This document shows positions 22,376 through 33,831 of a DNA stretch of 64,000 bases, one piece after another (position 1 is the first letter of the stretch; the number at the start of each line of letters is the position of its first letter). Below the pieces are notes generated by a model. It made no database searches. It saw only the letters and a list, made by a program, of their open reading frames with translations, and was not told the origin of the DNA. A program made the translations under genes and the position numbers. Source of the DNA: Anisodus tanguticus (Eukaryota > Streptophyta > Magnoliopsida > Solanales > Solanaceae); assembly GCA_034509755.1 (NCBI GenBank), contig CM067547.1, positions 49,440,859 through 49,504,858 of the forward strand, given 5' to 3'.

Positions 22376-23106
22376 TCAGAATTTTTTAATGTTGTTAAAC
22401 GGGAAAACATATTCAACAAAGGTGACGTGACACGAAATTATGATTTTGTCGGTGGAGAGCTCATAGCACAAGTACCCCCTATGGTTTGACGGGAAACCTA
22501 GAAAAGCGCACGGAGTAGATCGGGGTGCCAATATGTGGGGGGTCGTGGATGTCAGATTATGGTAACACAAACAACTAAAAATTCTAAGATGGCCATAGGT
22601 AGGGATCCGACGGTAGAGAATTTCAGTGGGTGTCCTATTTTGAATCGCACGGGTAGGTAAAATGTTGAGAATGTGTTCTACCATTTTTAGTGCATATACA
22701 CAAAAAATAGGGGGAGAGACGCATGAAAAAAGAGGGTACGAATCATATTATTAATGGTTCGGAGAATTCTTTCGGCTTTTCCATTTTGAGGGAAGGTGTG
22801 GGGGCACGAGAAACGAAAGATCATGCCATTAGCCTCACAAAATATATGAAATAGGGAATTATTAAACTCACGACCATTATCACATTGAAACAATTTTATG
22901 TCTTTTTCAAATTGTGTTTTAACCAGTGTACGAAACTCAACAAATTTAGAGAACACTTGATATTTGAGTTTGAGTGGATAGACCCAAAGAAAGTGAGAGA
23001 AATCATCCAAAAATATCAAATAATATTTGTGGCCTAAGTTGCTAGTTATGGGAGATGTCCATAAATCAGCGTGAATAATATCAAAGGGGGAGAAAGTAGT
23101 ACTCAT
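22376..23106 (-). pseudogene. copia integrase
   Basis: Minus-strand piece 23106-22687 has the DDE catalytic core: HADLW (first Asp), YLIFLDDFSHFLWVYPL, CDNGREF (second Asp) and NGKAERILRTINNM with the Glu. The second piece 22684-22376 continues with HILNILPTRAIQNRTPTEIL, CAFLGFPSNHRGYLCYEL and IISCHVTFVE, the GKGY-less C-terminal part. A shift or stop lies at about 22685. Confidence 0.87.
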
Positions 23107-23138
23107 AGAAGCTGTAAATGGTAGTCTAACGTGTTTCC

Positions 23139-23682
23139 CTAACTGACACGAGGAGCAACTATGAGAAATAATTTGTTACAGTGGATTAAATTTTGGTTTC
23201 TAAGAGAATAAAAAACGTGAGAACCCGGATGACCAAGTCTACTATGCCATGTAGAGGGAGATATGGTCGGTGGGAGGAGTGACACTAGCAGCGAATGTGG
23301 GTAGAAAATGATATAAGTCCCCCTCACTATTGCATCCCGTAAGGAGTTTTCCGGTACAAAGGTCTGTTACAGAAAATCCAAACGGGGCAAAATTAATTGA
23401 GACAGAATTATCGGTGGCTAATTTTCTAACGTTAATTAGATTTTTGATGATGTTTGGGGCATAAAAGACGTTTTTAAGAGAGAAGTGGGGATGTGGTGGT
23501 GGGGTAAGGGTGTGGCCAAATTCTTGGATTAGAATGTGGTGACCATTACCGACCATAATAGATTGTGGAGTTTTTAACTGGCGTAATTGAGGAAGATTAC
23601 CTAAATTATTGTTAAGATGAGACGTAGCACCCGTATCCATGTACCACGCATTATCAGGCTGTTGACGGGTCAAGTAAGCCAT
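23139..23682 (-). pseudogene. copia protease and pre-integrase zinc region
   Basis: Starts MAYLTRQQPDNAWYMDTGAT: the protease active site DTGATSH is intact. SIMVGNGHHILIQEFGHT and LKNVFYAPNIIKNLINVRKL follow, leading into the pre-integrase region (LWHARLGHPG-like WHSRLGHPGSHVFYSLRNQN). The ORF opens only a few codons before the protease, so the gag polypeptide and its zinc knuckle are deleted. Confidence 0.85.
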
Positions 23683-23966
23683 TTATTATTGACTCGGGTC
23701 GAAAACAAAATTATTAGAGAAGTTTTACTTTGGTTATTGGTAAGTGAACAGAGAAAGCTGAAAGGTGCTGATTTGTTCTTCGGGAAAGGAAGAGCTAAAA
23801 AGACAAGTAGCTGTTATTTTTCTGGAAAAAAGGAAAAGGGAGGGACATGCCTGTTTGTTGCTCTGACACGCAGAGAAAAGAGAAGAGAGCACATGTCTGT
23901 GTCTCGGGCAGGACGCAGGAAAAAGAAAGGAAAAATTTAGGTTTTGGGGTTTAGGCTCTGATACCA

Positions 23967-24126
23967 TGTAGAATTGTATTAATCTCTCTTGATTAGTCTT
24001 TCTCATTAATATAAATATATATAGGATGTACAATGTAGAATTCTCATACAATATGGATCATATATTTACCATAATTATACAAGACTAAATATGACTAAAT
24101 ATATTAAATGTACACATGCTAATACC
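23967..24126 (-). repeat. 5' LTR of the gag-less copia element
   Basis: About 160 bp. On the minus strand it ends ..CAATTCTACA followed by the PBS TGGTATCAGAGCC. Its outer end reads GGTATTAGCATG where TG is expected, a mutated terminus. Confidence 0.82.
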
Positions 24127-26796
24127 TTTTTCACCTCATCAACACGAGCCGAAATAATCCATACACAATTCAAAATTTTAAGTTGTTACTTCTACAAACT
24201 ATTCCTCTCATAACAAGGGTAAACACAATGGCGAATTTATGTAAAAATATGGGTCACGTAAATTCATGATCGCTGATTAAATTTGATGTATTATGTGTAT
24301 AATTTTTAAAATATATCTAATATTAACAGAAATAATTCATGATCAAATGAAATTGAGTGGTGTACTGATTAAATGTTGAGTTTATTTCCTCAATGTATAG
24401 GGATTAATCCTTTAAAAGCTATGACGCATCCATCCTATTAAAATCCAAATACTATTCGTCTTTGGGTAAACCTAGTATAATTTGAGTCAAAAGACAATGA
24501 ACATGGACATATCTACCGTTGATATGGTTTATCACCTTATATCCAATGGCCAATGTACTCCTTAAAAGAGTGACGTTCGACATTGCTACGTAAAATTGTT
24601 TTGCATATATGTGTTTGTAAATAGTGTACTACTAATATACTTAAATATTAAATTTGGAGACAGGAAGTTAAGTTTTAAAATAATTATAATCCTAAACTCA
24701 AAATCCACTTACAAGGTGAATTGTAACAATAGAACGACAGTATTTGCGATTTTCTCTTTCTCGTACAAAACCGCTTCTATCGAAATAACATGATACTGAC
24801 AATTTGACATACTCTCTCCGTCCCAAAAATATTATTTTAAAAAATAATTTTTTTAAAAAAATATGTTATCCAAAATAAGATTTATATATTTACGTGACTA
24901 TAAATCATCTAATAAAATTAAACTATTTCTAATTCACTTTTTTTTTAACAAATTAATAAAGATGTTAAGATAATCTTTTTGAGATGGAGAGAGTACAAAT
25001 TATTTCATGAGAGGCAGGAAAAAGAAGGGATCAGTTAGTTTAGTGATTCATTACAATTTTTTGTTAATTTTTATGTTGAATTTTCAACAACAATTTTTAT
25101 TTTTATATATAAAATATCTGAGAATAAAATACAAAAAAATGTTGTATGATCATTTTTTTTCTGCGAGTTATGCTAAAACTATGTGTGGCCTGTGGTATAT
25201 AATATATAGAGGGAAAGAGAATAACATGATAAGCATCATTCCAGCTTTACATTTCCCCACACTTCACATGCCTTCATTTCAATTACGATATTTATATATA
25301 GATTGCCTTCACATCCTACAGCTATACATTTTTAGATTCTTCTTAGCATTCTGCACCCCCCACCTTTTTCTCTTGCGGCGCTGCCACGTTTTTCAACAGT
25401 CGAAACCGGCATCTCACTTTATTTATTTTGGTTTTCATTTGATATTCAATCAACCGATAAAGTTATTGTCATGATGTAATCAGAAAGTTATAAATTCAAG
25501 GCTGAAAATAATCTCTTACAGAAATACAAGATAAAACAACATATAATAGACCTTTGTAGTTCGATCATTTCCTGAATCCTACACATAGCGAGAATTTGGT
25601 GCATCGGATTGCCCCATTCTATTTGATATTTTTTTAACTAATTCGAATTTGTATAAGCTTCGTTAAAAGAAAAACGTTCTCTGCTAGCATGTTCATGTTT
25701 CTGCAAGCAAATAACTAGGAAGGAAAATTGTAATATGCCATTGTTTCAAATATTTGTATGACGGCAAGATATTTTAAAAATTAGAGTTTTAGAATTTTTA
25801 GTCTTAAATGTACAACTTATGTAGCGATAAAACTTTTTAGTTTGTGGTATTAAAACCAGTAAAATAACAATATGTAATGAAGCCAGTCCTGCTCCCTATG
25901 TACTGTTTTAAGTGAAAAACAAATAAAAAGTTAATAATATGATTATTATTTTTTGCTTCCCTTTTCTTATTTAGCTTATGAAACACAATTTGAGACATGA
26001 GAGAGTGGATAAATTATTTTGCAGTTTAACTCCAAAGTGTATTAAGTAATTCACAAAACCTTACTTACATTGAGAATTAAGTGACAGCTCATCATAATTC
26101 CCTTTGTTTTCTCTTATATTGGCTCCAGCCTGGAAAAATAAAACAGAAAAACAATACTACTACTATTATATTGGATTGACCAATTAATAAAGATGTTAGG
26201 TAATTGTCTCCCATAATGACAATTAACAAGAATGTCTCTTAGAAGTTTTGTTTTTCTGTTGCAGACATAAATTAGGTGATTAATGGAAGCGCCATATTAG
26301 GAGAACTTCCCTTGCACGTAATTTAACATGATGTCACAATTGGAAAAGATTATAAATTCATGCCCATCAACACTCATCAACAAAAAATAATTTACGTGTC
26401 TAATTCGATGAATAAAATTATACGTGCACATTAAGAATCTTCTTCAAAGAAATACAATGCTTCAGTATATGAATCATTACTGATCATACTTCTCTTATTT
26501 ACTAAAAAAGAATCTTCTATTATATAAAATGATAGGAAAAATATCTTTCTCTCCCATTTGTTATTTATTTTCCATTATTTCCCCTTTTCTTCTCTTCTTT
26601 TCCAAGTAAATATGTAAATTCTCCCCTCATTTTCATCTACCTTGTTCATGCACATGTTTGAGGTCGCTTGTATTTATCTATGATTCGTTTGTTTAATTTA
26701 CTTCTTATTTTTAAAGTTTTATTTCTTAATTCTAATTCATCAAATTCACCCAAAATATGATGTTTTTCATAATTAAATTTGTCTATTTTAGTTTAA
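24127..26796. other. AT-rich intergenic region
   Basis: Noncoding, apart from one Stowaway-like MITE listed separately. A 155-codon open frame at 25007-25474 is hydrophobic and AT-driven with no family signature, so I do not call it a gene. Confidence 0.5.
24812..24993. mobile_element. Stowaway-like MITE with TA target duplication
   Basis: Left end CTCTCTCCGTCCCAAAAAT and right end reading inward CTCTCTCCATCTCAAAAAG are inverted repeats, flanked by TA at 24810-24811 and 24994-24995. The length is 182 bp and the interior is AT-rich. TIR sequence, length and TA target fit Tc1/mariner-type Stowaway MITEs. Confidence 0.85.
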
Positions 26797-26801
26797 TATA
26801 C

Positions 26802-27106
26802 TAAAAGAAATAATCCCTTGATTATTTTCATTAATAAAAGAGAATATATACAATTTACAATTTCCTTAATAGGAAAATCATATTCCTATTATAATCCCAA
26901 AACCTTATTCTAGTAGTACAAGAATCATATACTTATGGTAAGTGTACAATACAAATTAATACAATTAGTTTACACTAATTATTCAGCCAAAACCGTGATA
27001 TACACTTAAGTATGGTAAGTGTATATCACGGTCCAAATCAATACCAAACTCGTGATATACACCACTTATGATAAGTGTGTATCACGAGTATACACATCAT
27101 TTATCA
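26802..27106 (-). repeat. 3' LTR with two long palindromes
   Basis: 305 bp. It contains CCGTGATATACACTTAAG..AAGTGTATATCACGG (about 26993-27032) and CTCGTGATATACACCACTT..AAGTGTGTATCACGAG (about 27049-27090), which would form strong hairpins in the transcript. The opposite LTR keeps the second hairpin but has lost one arm of the first. Confidence 0.88.
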
Positions 27107-27472
27107 TACCCCCGCAGTCATAGCGGGCGGTCTTCGTACGCTGAGACTATCCCTAAAATCTTCAAAAAGGACCGAGGGAAGATATTTGATAAATATGTCT
27201 GCAATTTGATATCTGGAAGGGACATGACAAATACGTACTTGTCCACGAGATACCTTTTCGCGAACAAAGTGGATATCCATCTCGATATGTTTAGTGCGCT
27301 GGTGCTGAACCGGATTACCAGAAAGGTAGATGGAACTAACAGTATCACAATAAACTAAGGTAGCTTTCTGAATAGGACAATGAAGCTCGAAAAGAAGATT
27401 ACATAACCAACAGGATTCAGATACCACATTGGCTACCCCTTGATACTCGACCTCTGCACTAGAGCGGGACAA
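27104..27472 (-). pseudogene. copia RNase H C-terminal part
   Basis: SRSSAEVEYQGVANVVSESC, VYCDTVSSIYLSGNPVQHQR, TKHIEMDIHFVREKV and YQIADIFIKYLPSVLFEDFR, in the order of copia RNase H, ending at the polypurine tract. The first half of RNase H is fused to the RT frame at 27494-28612; a stop and shift at about 27480 separates them. Confidence 0.87.
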
Positions 27473-27493
27473 ACTCGACTAACGCTTCGCAGA

Positions 27494-28612
27494 CTAGGAG
27501 ACCAAGTTATTACAAAGAAACATACAATAGCCAGACGTAGAGCGTCTGGTGTCTGGACAGCCACCCCAATCAGCATATGTATATGAGACAAGTGTAAACG
27601 TCGATGAGGCATATAAATGTAAGCCAAAGTCAAGTATCCCCTGGATGTACCGAATAATGCGTTTGAGCGCATTCATGTGCTCAACCCTGGGATCATGCAT
27701 AAACAAACACATCTGCTGTACGGCATACGTAATGTCTGGTCTCGTGAACGTAAGATGCTGAAGAGCCCCAGCAAGACTGCGATAGCGGGTCGGATCTTCA
27801 TAAGGGGAGCCAGCCGCAGCCTCTAGTTTGGGTTTAGTATCAACTGGAGTGGAAGTGGACATGCAGGAGGACATACCAGCTCGCTCAATGATCTCAGTTG
27901 CATGCTTCCGTTGTGATAAGAATAACCCACCTGCATGACGAGTGACAGCAATCCCCAAAAAGTAACTCAAGGGCCCCAAGTCTTTCATAACAAACTCAGA
28001 ACTGAACATTGTCATGATAGACTGGTGTAATGCATCAGAAGAGGTAGTCAAGATAATACCATCCACATATAATAGTATATAAGCCAGGGAAGAACCACGA
28101 TGATATATGAACAATGAATTATCAGACCTGGTGTGAGAAAACCCAATAGTAGAAACATAGTCTGCAAACCTCTTATACCAAGCCCGTGGGGACTGCTTAA
28201 GCCCATACAAGGACTTCTTAAATAAACAGACATGATGAGGATATTTGGGATCCCTAAACCCCAAGGGCTGATGCATATAGACTGTCTCCTTAAGATCACC
28301 ATGTAAGAAAGCATTCTTCACATCTAACTGATGAATGGGCAATGCTTTCGAAAGAGCCAAGCTGAGTACAGTGTGAATGGTAGCCGGCTTGACCACCGGA
28401 CTAAATGTCTCACCACAATCCACACCAACCTGCTGAGTCTTACGATCACCTACAAGACGAGTCTTATGCCTCGCAAAAGAACCGTTAGAATTGTCTTTAT
28501 GAGCAAAAATCCACATAGACCGAATAATATTAACACTAGATGGACGGGGTACCAACCCCCACGTCTTATTATCAATAAGAGCATTATATTCGTCGGTCAT
28601 AACAATTTTCAA
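27494..28612 (-). pseudogene. copia reverse transcriptase, long open frame with YVDG
   Basis: A 372-codon open stretch covers nearly all of the RT: NKTWGLVPRPSSVNIIRSMW, CGETFSPVVKPATIHTVLSL, IHQLDVKNAFLHGDLKETVY, YGLKQSPRAWYKRFADYVST, LGPLSYFLGIAVTRH, and the RNase H start YADWGGCPDTRRSTSGYC. The catalytic box is YVDG (28058-28069) instead of YVDD, so the second Asp is lost even though the frame is open. Confidence 0.9.
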
Positions 28613-29007
28613 TTCGGGTCATTTAAAGTAGACACAGGATTACGGGGTAGTGGTGATTTAAGCACATTAGAATTTAGATTAAAATGTCTTTTTGGTTTAA
28701 AAATACCGTGTTGACTACGAGTGACCAGTCTATGACTCGGGGGAGAATTGGGTGAATTTTGGGAAATATCAGGACAAGGGACGAACTGGCCAGCAGACTG
28801 TGGGCTTGTTGGCCCAACACGGGAACTGGACACATTCGACGACGCAAAGGCAGAAGCAAAAATTGGGCCAGAAGTGGACTGGAGAGGTGGCCTAGTTGCT
28901 GGACCCACGTTGGTGATTTGTGACGGTACAGGAGAACCAGCGGGCAGTGGGCTCGCTGGCGGAATTAGGGTGCGGGACATGTCTGAGAAATGGTGGATAA
29001 TAAACAA
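28609..29007 (-). pseudogene. copia integrase-RT linker
   Basis: A Pro/Ser-rich minus-strand stretch (IPPASPLPAGSPVPSQITNV) ending HRLVTRSQHGIFKPKRHFNL, the usual leader of the RT domain. It supports continuity of the polyprotein between integrase and RT. Confidence 0.7.
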
Positions 29008-29049
29008 GGAGACATCATCATCTAAAAAATATACGAACTAGGCATGGAC

Positions 29050-29842
29050 TACTCACTTTAGCAAATGGAAATTGGGATTCATCAAAAATAACATGGCGAC
29101 TAATGATGATTTTATTAGACGATAAATCAAAATATTTGTAACCACGATGATTAGACGGATAACCCAAAAACACACAAGGGATAGACCAGGCCTGAAGTTT
29201 GTTAATTGTGGTGGACGAAAAGAGTGGAAAACATAAGCACCCAAAGACCCTTAAGATGTGAATATGAAGGAGTCTTATTATATAATATTTAGGGGGGGAG
29301 AATATGTCAAACCTTTGGTAGGAAGAATATTAAGGAGATAAGTAGTCATTTGTAGAGCAAGATGCCAAAAGGAATGAGGTGCGGAAGAATGGACCAATAA
29401 AGTACGGATAATATTATCAATGGTACGACTTTTACGTTCGGCTTTCTCATTTTGAGAGGACGTATGAGGGCAAGAGAAATGAAAATTGATACCATTATTA
29501 CTACAAAAATTTCGAAATACCCCATTATCATATTATTTTCCATTATCACATTGAATATTCTTAGTTTCCCGTTCGAATTGGGTACGGATGAAAGCTCTAA
29601 ATTTTAAAAAGGTGGAAAAAATGTGAGATTTTTTCGCTAACGGAAAAATCCATAAAAATAGAATAATCATTCAAAAAAAGAACATAATAACGATGGCCCA
29701 AAGAATTGATAATAGGAGATGTCCATAATCGCTATGAATAATATCAAATGGCATTAAAGTACGAGAATTAGAGTCTACAAATGACAATCTAACAATTTTT
29801 CCTAAAGAACAAGTTTGACAAATCGGAGTACTACGCGCACCC
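29050..29842 (-). pseudogene. copia integrase, heavily degraded
   Basis: Minus-strand reading across frames gives integrase text: a CDNGK-like CDNGKXY region at about 29540, a KAER-type NEKAERKSRTIDNIIRTLL-like block near 29450-29390, and the end block VFLGYPSNHRGYKYFDLSSN near 29180-29110. No frame is open for more than about 65 codons. Position between protease and linker fits. Confidence 0.7.
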
Positions 29843-30477
29843 TTACAAGAAATAAAATTGTTTTTTATCTAAGAAAGACAAAATTGACGACCCCAGATAA
29901 CCTAGACGTGCATGCCACAAGGAAGGAGCAATAGCTGCAAAAGTAGATGGCAAGGCTTGACTCGAGAGACCGGTGGGCGTGATAGGATAAAGATCTCCCC
30001 TACTATTACATCTCATGAGAGAAATCCCCGTCTTGAAATCTTTCACAGAAAACCCAAAAGGATAAAAAAAAAAACAGAAACAGAATTATCAGTGGTGAAT
30101 TTACAGACAGACACCAAATTTTTAATTAATTTAAGAGCATGAAGGGTATTTTTCAATACAAGAGGTGGATGTGGAGGAGACAACGTTTTATGACCATAAC
30201 CACGAATTGGAATTGATTTGTCATTACCAACAAGTATACCACGATTGTTGCTCAAATTGAAATAAGACGAGAGAGTACATTGGTCTGACGTCATGTGTGA
30301 CGTGACGCCGGTGTCCATGTACCAATTCGGATCTGGGGGATTTAATCCAAGCATATGCATCGCGACCTCAATATGTATCGGAGTCGGTGTGGGGCCCATT
30401 GCCTGGAATGTCTGCGGAGGTCGAGGCCCAAGCACATCGTCATGTTGCCCCGACCCAGAAAACTGCATGTTTGCCAA
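29843..30477 (-). pseudogene. copia protease and pre-integrase region
   Basis: Minus-strand PNWYMDTGVTSHMTS carries the protease motif DTG. It is followed by LVLKNTLHALKLIKNLVSVC and then the GAG-pre-integrase block (LWHARLGYLGSSILSFLDKK at about 29930-29860). A poly-A/T run at 30065-30080 breaks the frame. Confidence 0.82.
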
Positions 30478-30612
30478 GACTGGACCCGAGAAACTGGGCC
30501 TGGGTTGTTGTGAAAATTGGGCCTAGTTTCCCGGGTAAATGCCTGGAAAATAGCCACTGTATGGCCAAGACGGACTGGCCCAATTCCACTGCATAGGGGC
30601 CCACTGTTGGGC

Positions 30613-31570
30613 CTAATTTTGTTGCTGTTGTCCACTGCCCCGAGGTCCACCGCCGCTGCCACCACTGTTCCGGCAGCCACTATTGTTGCTGCCTCGATTC
30701 TTGCCATTATTTTTACGGTTTTGACCTTTCTTGTCGCCACCATTGTTGCGGTTTTGGCCCAAATTGTTAAAAAAACCATGAAAATTATCGGACAAAGTCA
30801 TCATTGCCACGGAACTAGCGCCGATAGCTGCCTTTTTGGCAAAGCCGGCTTCTTCTAAGGTGAGCATCGAGCGAGTTTGATAAAAAGGGGGAAGTGGATT
30901 ACTTTAACGAAGGAGAGTCCCAACGCCATTATAGGTCTCAGAAAGGCCGACAACCATTTGTAGAACCAGACGATTATTGGTCACAGGTGCGCCAACTCCT
31001 TGAGCCTTTTGCAATATGCAGAAACGTTCGGAAAATCTTCCATGCTGACTTGGAAGAACTCCTTCTTAAAGGTAACAACACGTGAATGTTGGTTATCTTG
31101 AAATATATCACGCAATCTATTCCAGATAGCCATAACCGAAGTGTCTAGCTCAATGATCGTATGTAAAAGGTCGGTAGAAATAGTGGAATAAATCCATTGA
31201 AGAACGGTAGCATCAAGAGTAATCCATAACTGAGGATCCTCCGCGGGAATAGGGGTAGCGGGAGGAATTATGTGATGGAGGACTTGATGGGAGATAGCGT
31301 GAATTTTAAACAACTCTGCCTATGTCACATATTTGACGTTTTCCATCCCAAGAATAATATGGATGTTCTTCTTGATGTTAAAAATAATAAGGGCAGGATG
31401 AAACGTGTTCTTAGACATAACAAAAGAACAAAGGGATTGGGAAGAGAAGAGGTAAAATTTAACATGAAATCCGAGGAAGGGGCACGGAAAATGATGCAGT
31501 TTCGGCCGAGAAGGGGCATGAAAATGAGATAAATTGTGGATAAGCGCGGAAGCAATTTAGTCCTAGACTT
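30613..31570 (-). pseudogene. copia gag, broken
   Basis: Piece 31313-30981 holds the gag polypeptide domain (LWITLDATVLQWIYSTISTD, IWNRLRDIFQDNQHSRVVTF, NVSAYCKRLKELAHL). Piece 30867-30613 is the Gly/Asn-rich tail (MLTLEEAGFAKKAAIGASSV, then NNGGDKKGQNRKNNGKNRGS). The N-terminal segment up to about 31555 is frame-shifted. No zinc knuckle was seen. Confidence 0.8.
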
Positions 31571-31579
31571 CTGATATCA

Positions 31580-31877
31580 TAAAAGAAATAATCCCTTGAT
31601 TATTTTCATTAATGAAAGAGAATATATACAATTTACAATTTTCTTAATAGGAAAAATTATATTCATATTCTAATCCCAAAATTCTATTCTAGTAGTACAG
31701 GAATCATATACTTATGGTAAGTGTACAATACTAATTAATACAATTATTTTACACTAATTATTCAACCAAAAATGTGATATACACTTAAGTATGGTATCAC
31801 GGTCCAAATCAGTACCAAACCCGTGATATACACCACTTATGATAAGTGTATATCACGGGTATACACATCATTTATCA
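31580..31877 (-). repeat. 5' LTR of the copia element with TSD tatac
   Basis: 298 bp. It aligns with 26802-27106 end to end with a small deletion in the first palindrome and scattered substitutions. It is followed on the minus strand by the PBS TGATATCAGAAG. Confidence 0.88.
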
Positions 31878-31919
31878 TATACTCTGACTTTGATTCAATG
31901 TATAACATAATATGCCATT

Positions 31920-32100
31920 AAAGAATGTGGTGCAGTGGATGTGGTTGTTCCTCTCTTAACTAGAGATTTTGGGTTCGAACCTTGGATATGAATTTTTTTT
32001 GGTAGGGAGCGGTTTTTCAGAAATGGGCTATATCCAACGCAAATCTGGATGTAATCGAATTCTAATACTGGTATCGAACACCGGGTGAGAAATCAAAAAA
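31920..32100 (+). mobile_element. SINE (tRNA-derived)
   Basis: The head contains a Pol III B-box, GGTTCGAACC, at about 31971. The body ends TGGTATCGAACACCGGGTGAGAAATC followed by an A-rich tail at about 32094. The CGAACACCGGGTG..GAAA end matches from memory a common Solanaceae SINE. Copies of the same family lie at about 32560-32735 (minus) and 46770-46950 (plus). Confidence 0.72.
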
Positions 32101-32559
32101 TGTATAATTTTTTTTGTTCTTTGTACCTATCCAACGGCAGCTTCCGCAAGTCTGCCGGTCCACGCGCCGTTTAAGTTACTGTTATCTTATGTCATTTTCG
32201 GTTTTCGTACTTATCGCTCAATTTTCATGCATATCAGCTTTCATATCTTATCGGGTCCCTTAACACATCACTCGCCTCTTTTAGCGCGTTGCTTCACGTA
32301 CAATAAATAACAATTTTATTCTATATTTGATTATATCTTTGATTTCGAAATTATTACTTTAATTTTCAGGATTAATATAGGATAATTATAATCTTATTCT
32401 TATACCACACGTAATATGAAATTAAGATTAGTGATTAACAATTCCAGAATAAAACACTAAAAAGATAAAGATGTCCTTTTTCCAAAGTTACTTAAAAAGT
32501 CAAGGTTAAAATGCAAATAAGAAAATTATTTCTATTTATCTCGTATAGAATCGAAGACT

Positions 32560-32735
32560 CATTCGGTGTTCGGTATCTGTATTGGGACTCAATTAATTGA
32601 GATTGATGTCGCGTAAAATCTATTTAAGGGAGAAACACTCCCTAACAAAAAAAATTATATACTAATGGCTCGAACTCGAGAGCTTTAATTAAGGGGGAGA
32701 GCTGGAAGAACCTATCCATGCCACTACAATTCTTG
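32560..32735 (-). mobile_element. SINE, inverted copy of the same family
   Basis: Plus-strand text CATTCGGTGTTCGGTATCTG.. is the reverse of the ..GATACCGAACACCGAATG end. GGCTCGAACTCGAGAGC near 32664 is the reversed B-box region. It is more diverged than the 31920 copy and about 460 bp away in opposite orientation. Confidence 0.65.
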
Positions 32736-33831
32736 GATTAGATTGGATATGTCTAAAAATTTGAGCTAATTTTAAATTTCAAAAATAATATTGACATATA
32801 GAAAGATTTATCAAAATATAAAATTAAGTATTTCAGGGTTTGTTTTATTTAGCATAATCATGGTAAATACATGAAAAAAACCTTTATTAATGTGATTTGA
32901 TAATTAAACAAGTTATAAATGAACAAGAAACAAATAAAAATAATATTAAGTTTCGACAAGTTTGATTGTAATCTATTTAGTTAAAATTGATAAGTACCCC
33001 AAACAAATATTAAGTTTGCTATGTTTCTTGTTTTTTACTTAGCGTACTGTTTTGTTGTAATTGTTGTTCTTTCTTCTTTTATGACATGTTTTGTGTTTTG
33101 TTTTATCCTGAGTCGGGGATCTATCGGAAACAACGTCTCTACCTCTCAAGGTCAGGGGCGGACCTACATGATAGGGTGGAGGGCACATGCTTCGTTAACT
33201 TCGGGAAAAACTCTGTATAGATATGTGTATCTACCTTGAAGAACTAGAATATATTTTAAGAGGACCCCTCAAACATATCCGCCAAAGTGGGTCAGCGTGT
33301 CCCTTAGGACCTTGGTAGTAAGTGCGTGACCCAAGTTCAAGTTTGGACTACAATATTTTTTTAAAACTAACAGTTAAAAAGAGGAACAAAACGTGAACCT
33401 ACCACATATAATCTAAGACCAAACCACCATGTCAGCAAGCGAGCTCTAAACATTTATGTTATTTTATTTATATTTATTTCACATCGATTCTTTGAGTGTT
33501 TAATAAAATTTTCAAATGATGCGGTGCTTCATGACATTGTGATTAGAGACGGGCCCAGAATTTGTAGCCAATGCTTCGCTGTGCATCTTTCTTTGGTGGT
33601 GCTCCCCTCGTCTTAAAATTTTGGGTCCATCTCCGCCCAAGATAGGAGTAAATTATGCGTACACTCTATCTTCCTCAGACTACTTGTAAAATTAGTGTAT
33701 GTTGTTATGTAGTATTTCATTTTGATATTAAAATCTCAATTTTATTCAAATTAGAGCTAGATAAGATTCCTTATCAGAATTTATTTAATTTTTAAAATTT
33801 TAAATTCGATGTCTCTAGTTATGATTCTTAC

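Larger units (their letters stand above)
19741..24126 (-). mobile_element. Ty1/copia element lacking gag (minus strand)
   Basis: A minus-strand LTR element of 4.4 kb, same family as the composite to its left. LTRs are at 19741-19897 (3') and 23967-24126 (5'). The PBS TGGTATCAGAGCC (initiator tRNA-Met) is at 23954-23966 and the PPT lies beside 19898. Coding order is protease, integrase, proline-rich linker, RT, RNase H, the copia order. Gag is missing between about 23950 and 23690. Terminal bases of both outer ends are eroded and I could not find a convincing target duplication. Confidence 0.88.
26802..31877 (-). mobile_element. Full-length degenerate Ty1/copia element, TSD tatac (minus strand)
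   Basis: A 5.08-kb element flanked by TATAC at 26797-26801 and 31878-31882. LTRs are 26802-27106 (3') and 31580-31877 (5'), starting TGATAAATGATG and ending TTCTTTTA on the minus strand. PBS TGATATCAGAAG lies at about 31568-31579 and the PPT, GCGGGGG, beside 27107. Order is gag, protease, integrase, RT, RNase H. All domains are recognisable but carry shifts and stops. The 5-bp TSD shows that the outer boundaries are exact. Confidence 0.92.
31883..33823. other. Intergenic region with SINEs and MITE remnants
   Basis: Apart from the two SINEs there are remnants. A CAGGGGCGGACCTAC end at 33152 looks like a hAT MITE terminus. A small foldback at about 33545-33640 has ends GAGACGGGCCCAGAATTT / AAAATTTTGGGTCCATCTC. 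A LINE/SINE 3' tail on the plus strand lies at about 33650-33705 (TGCGTACACTCTATCTTCCTC..TATGTTGTTATG). No gene was seen. Confidence 0.5.

Noticed and set aside
19739..24131. Target duplication for the gag-less copia
   Set aside because: Flanks (TGGTT and TTTTT) do not match and both LTR ends are eroded.
25007..25474. 155-codon open frame on the plus strand
   Set aside because: Hydrophobic, low-complexity, AT-driven composition, no domain, no promoter or splice context; likely chance.
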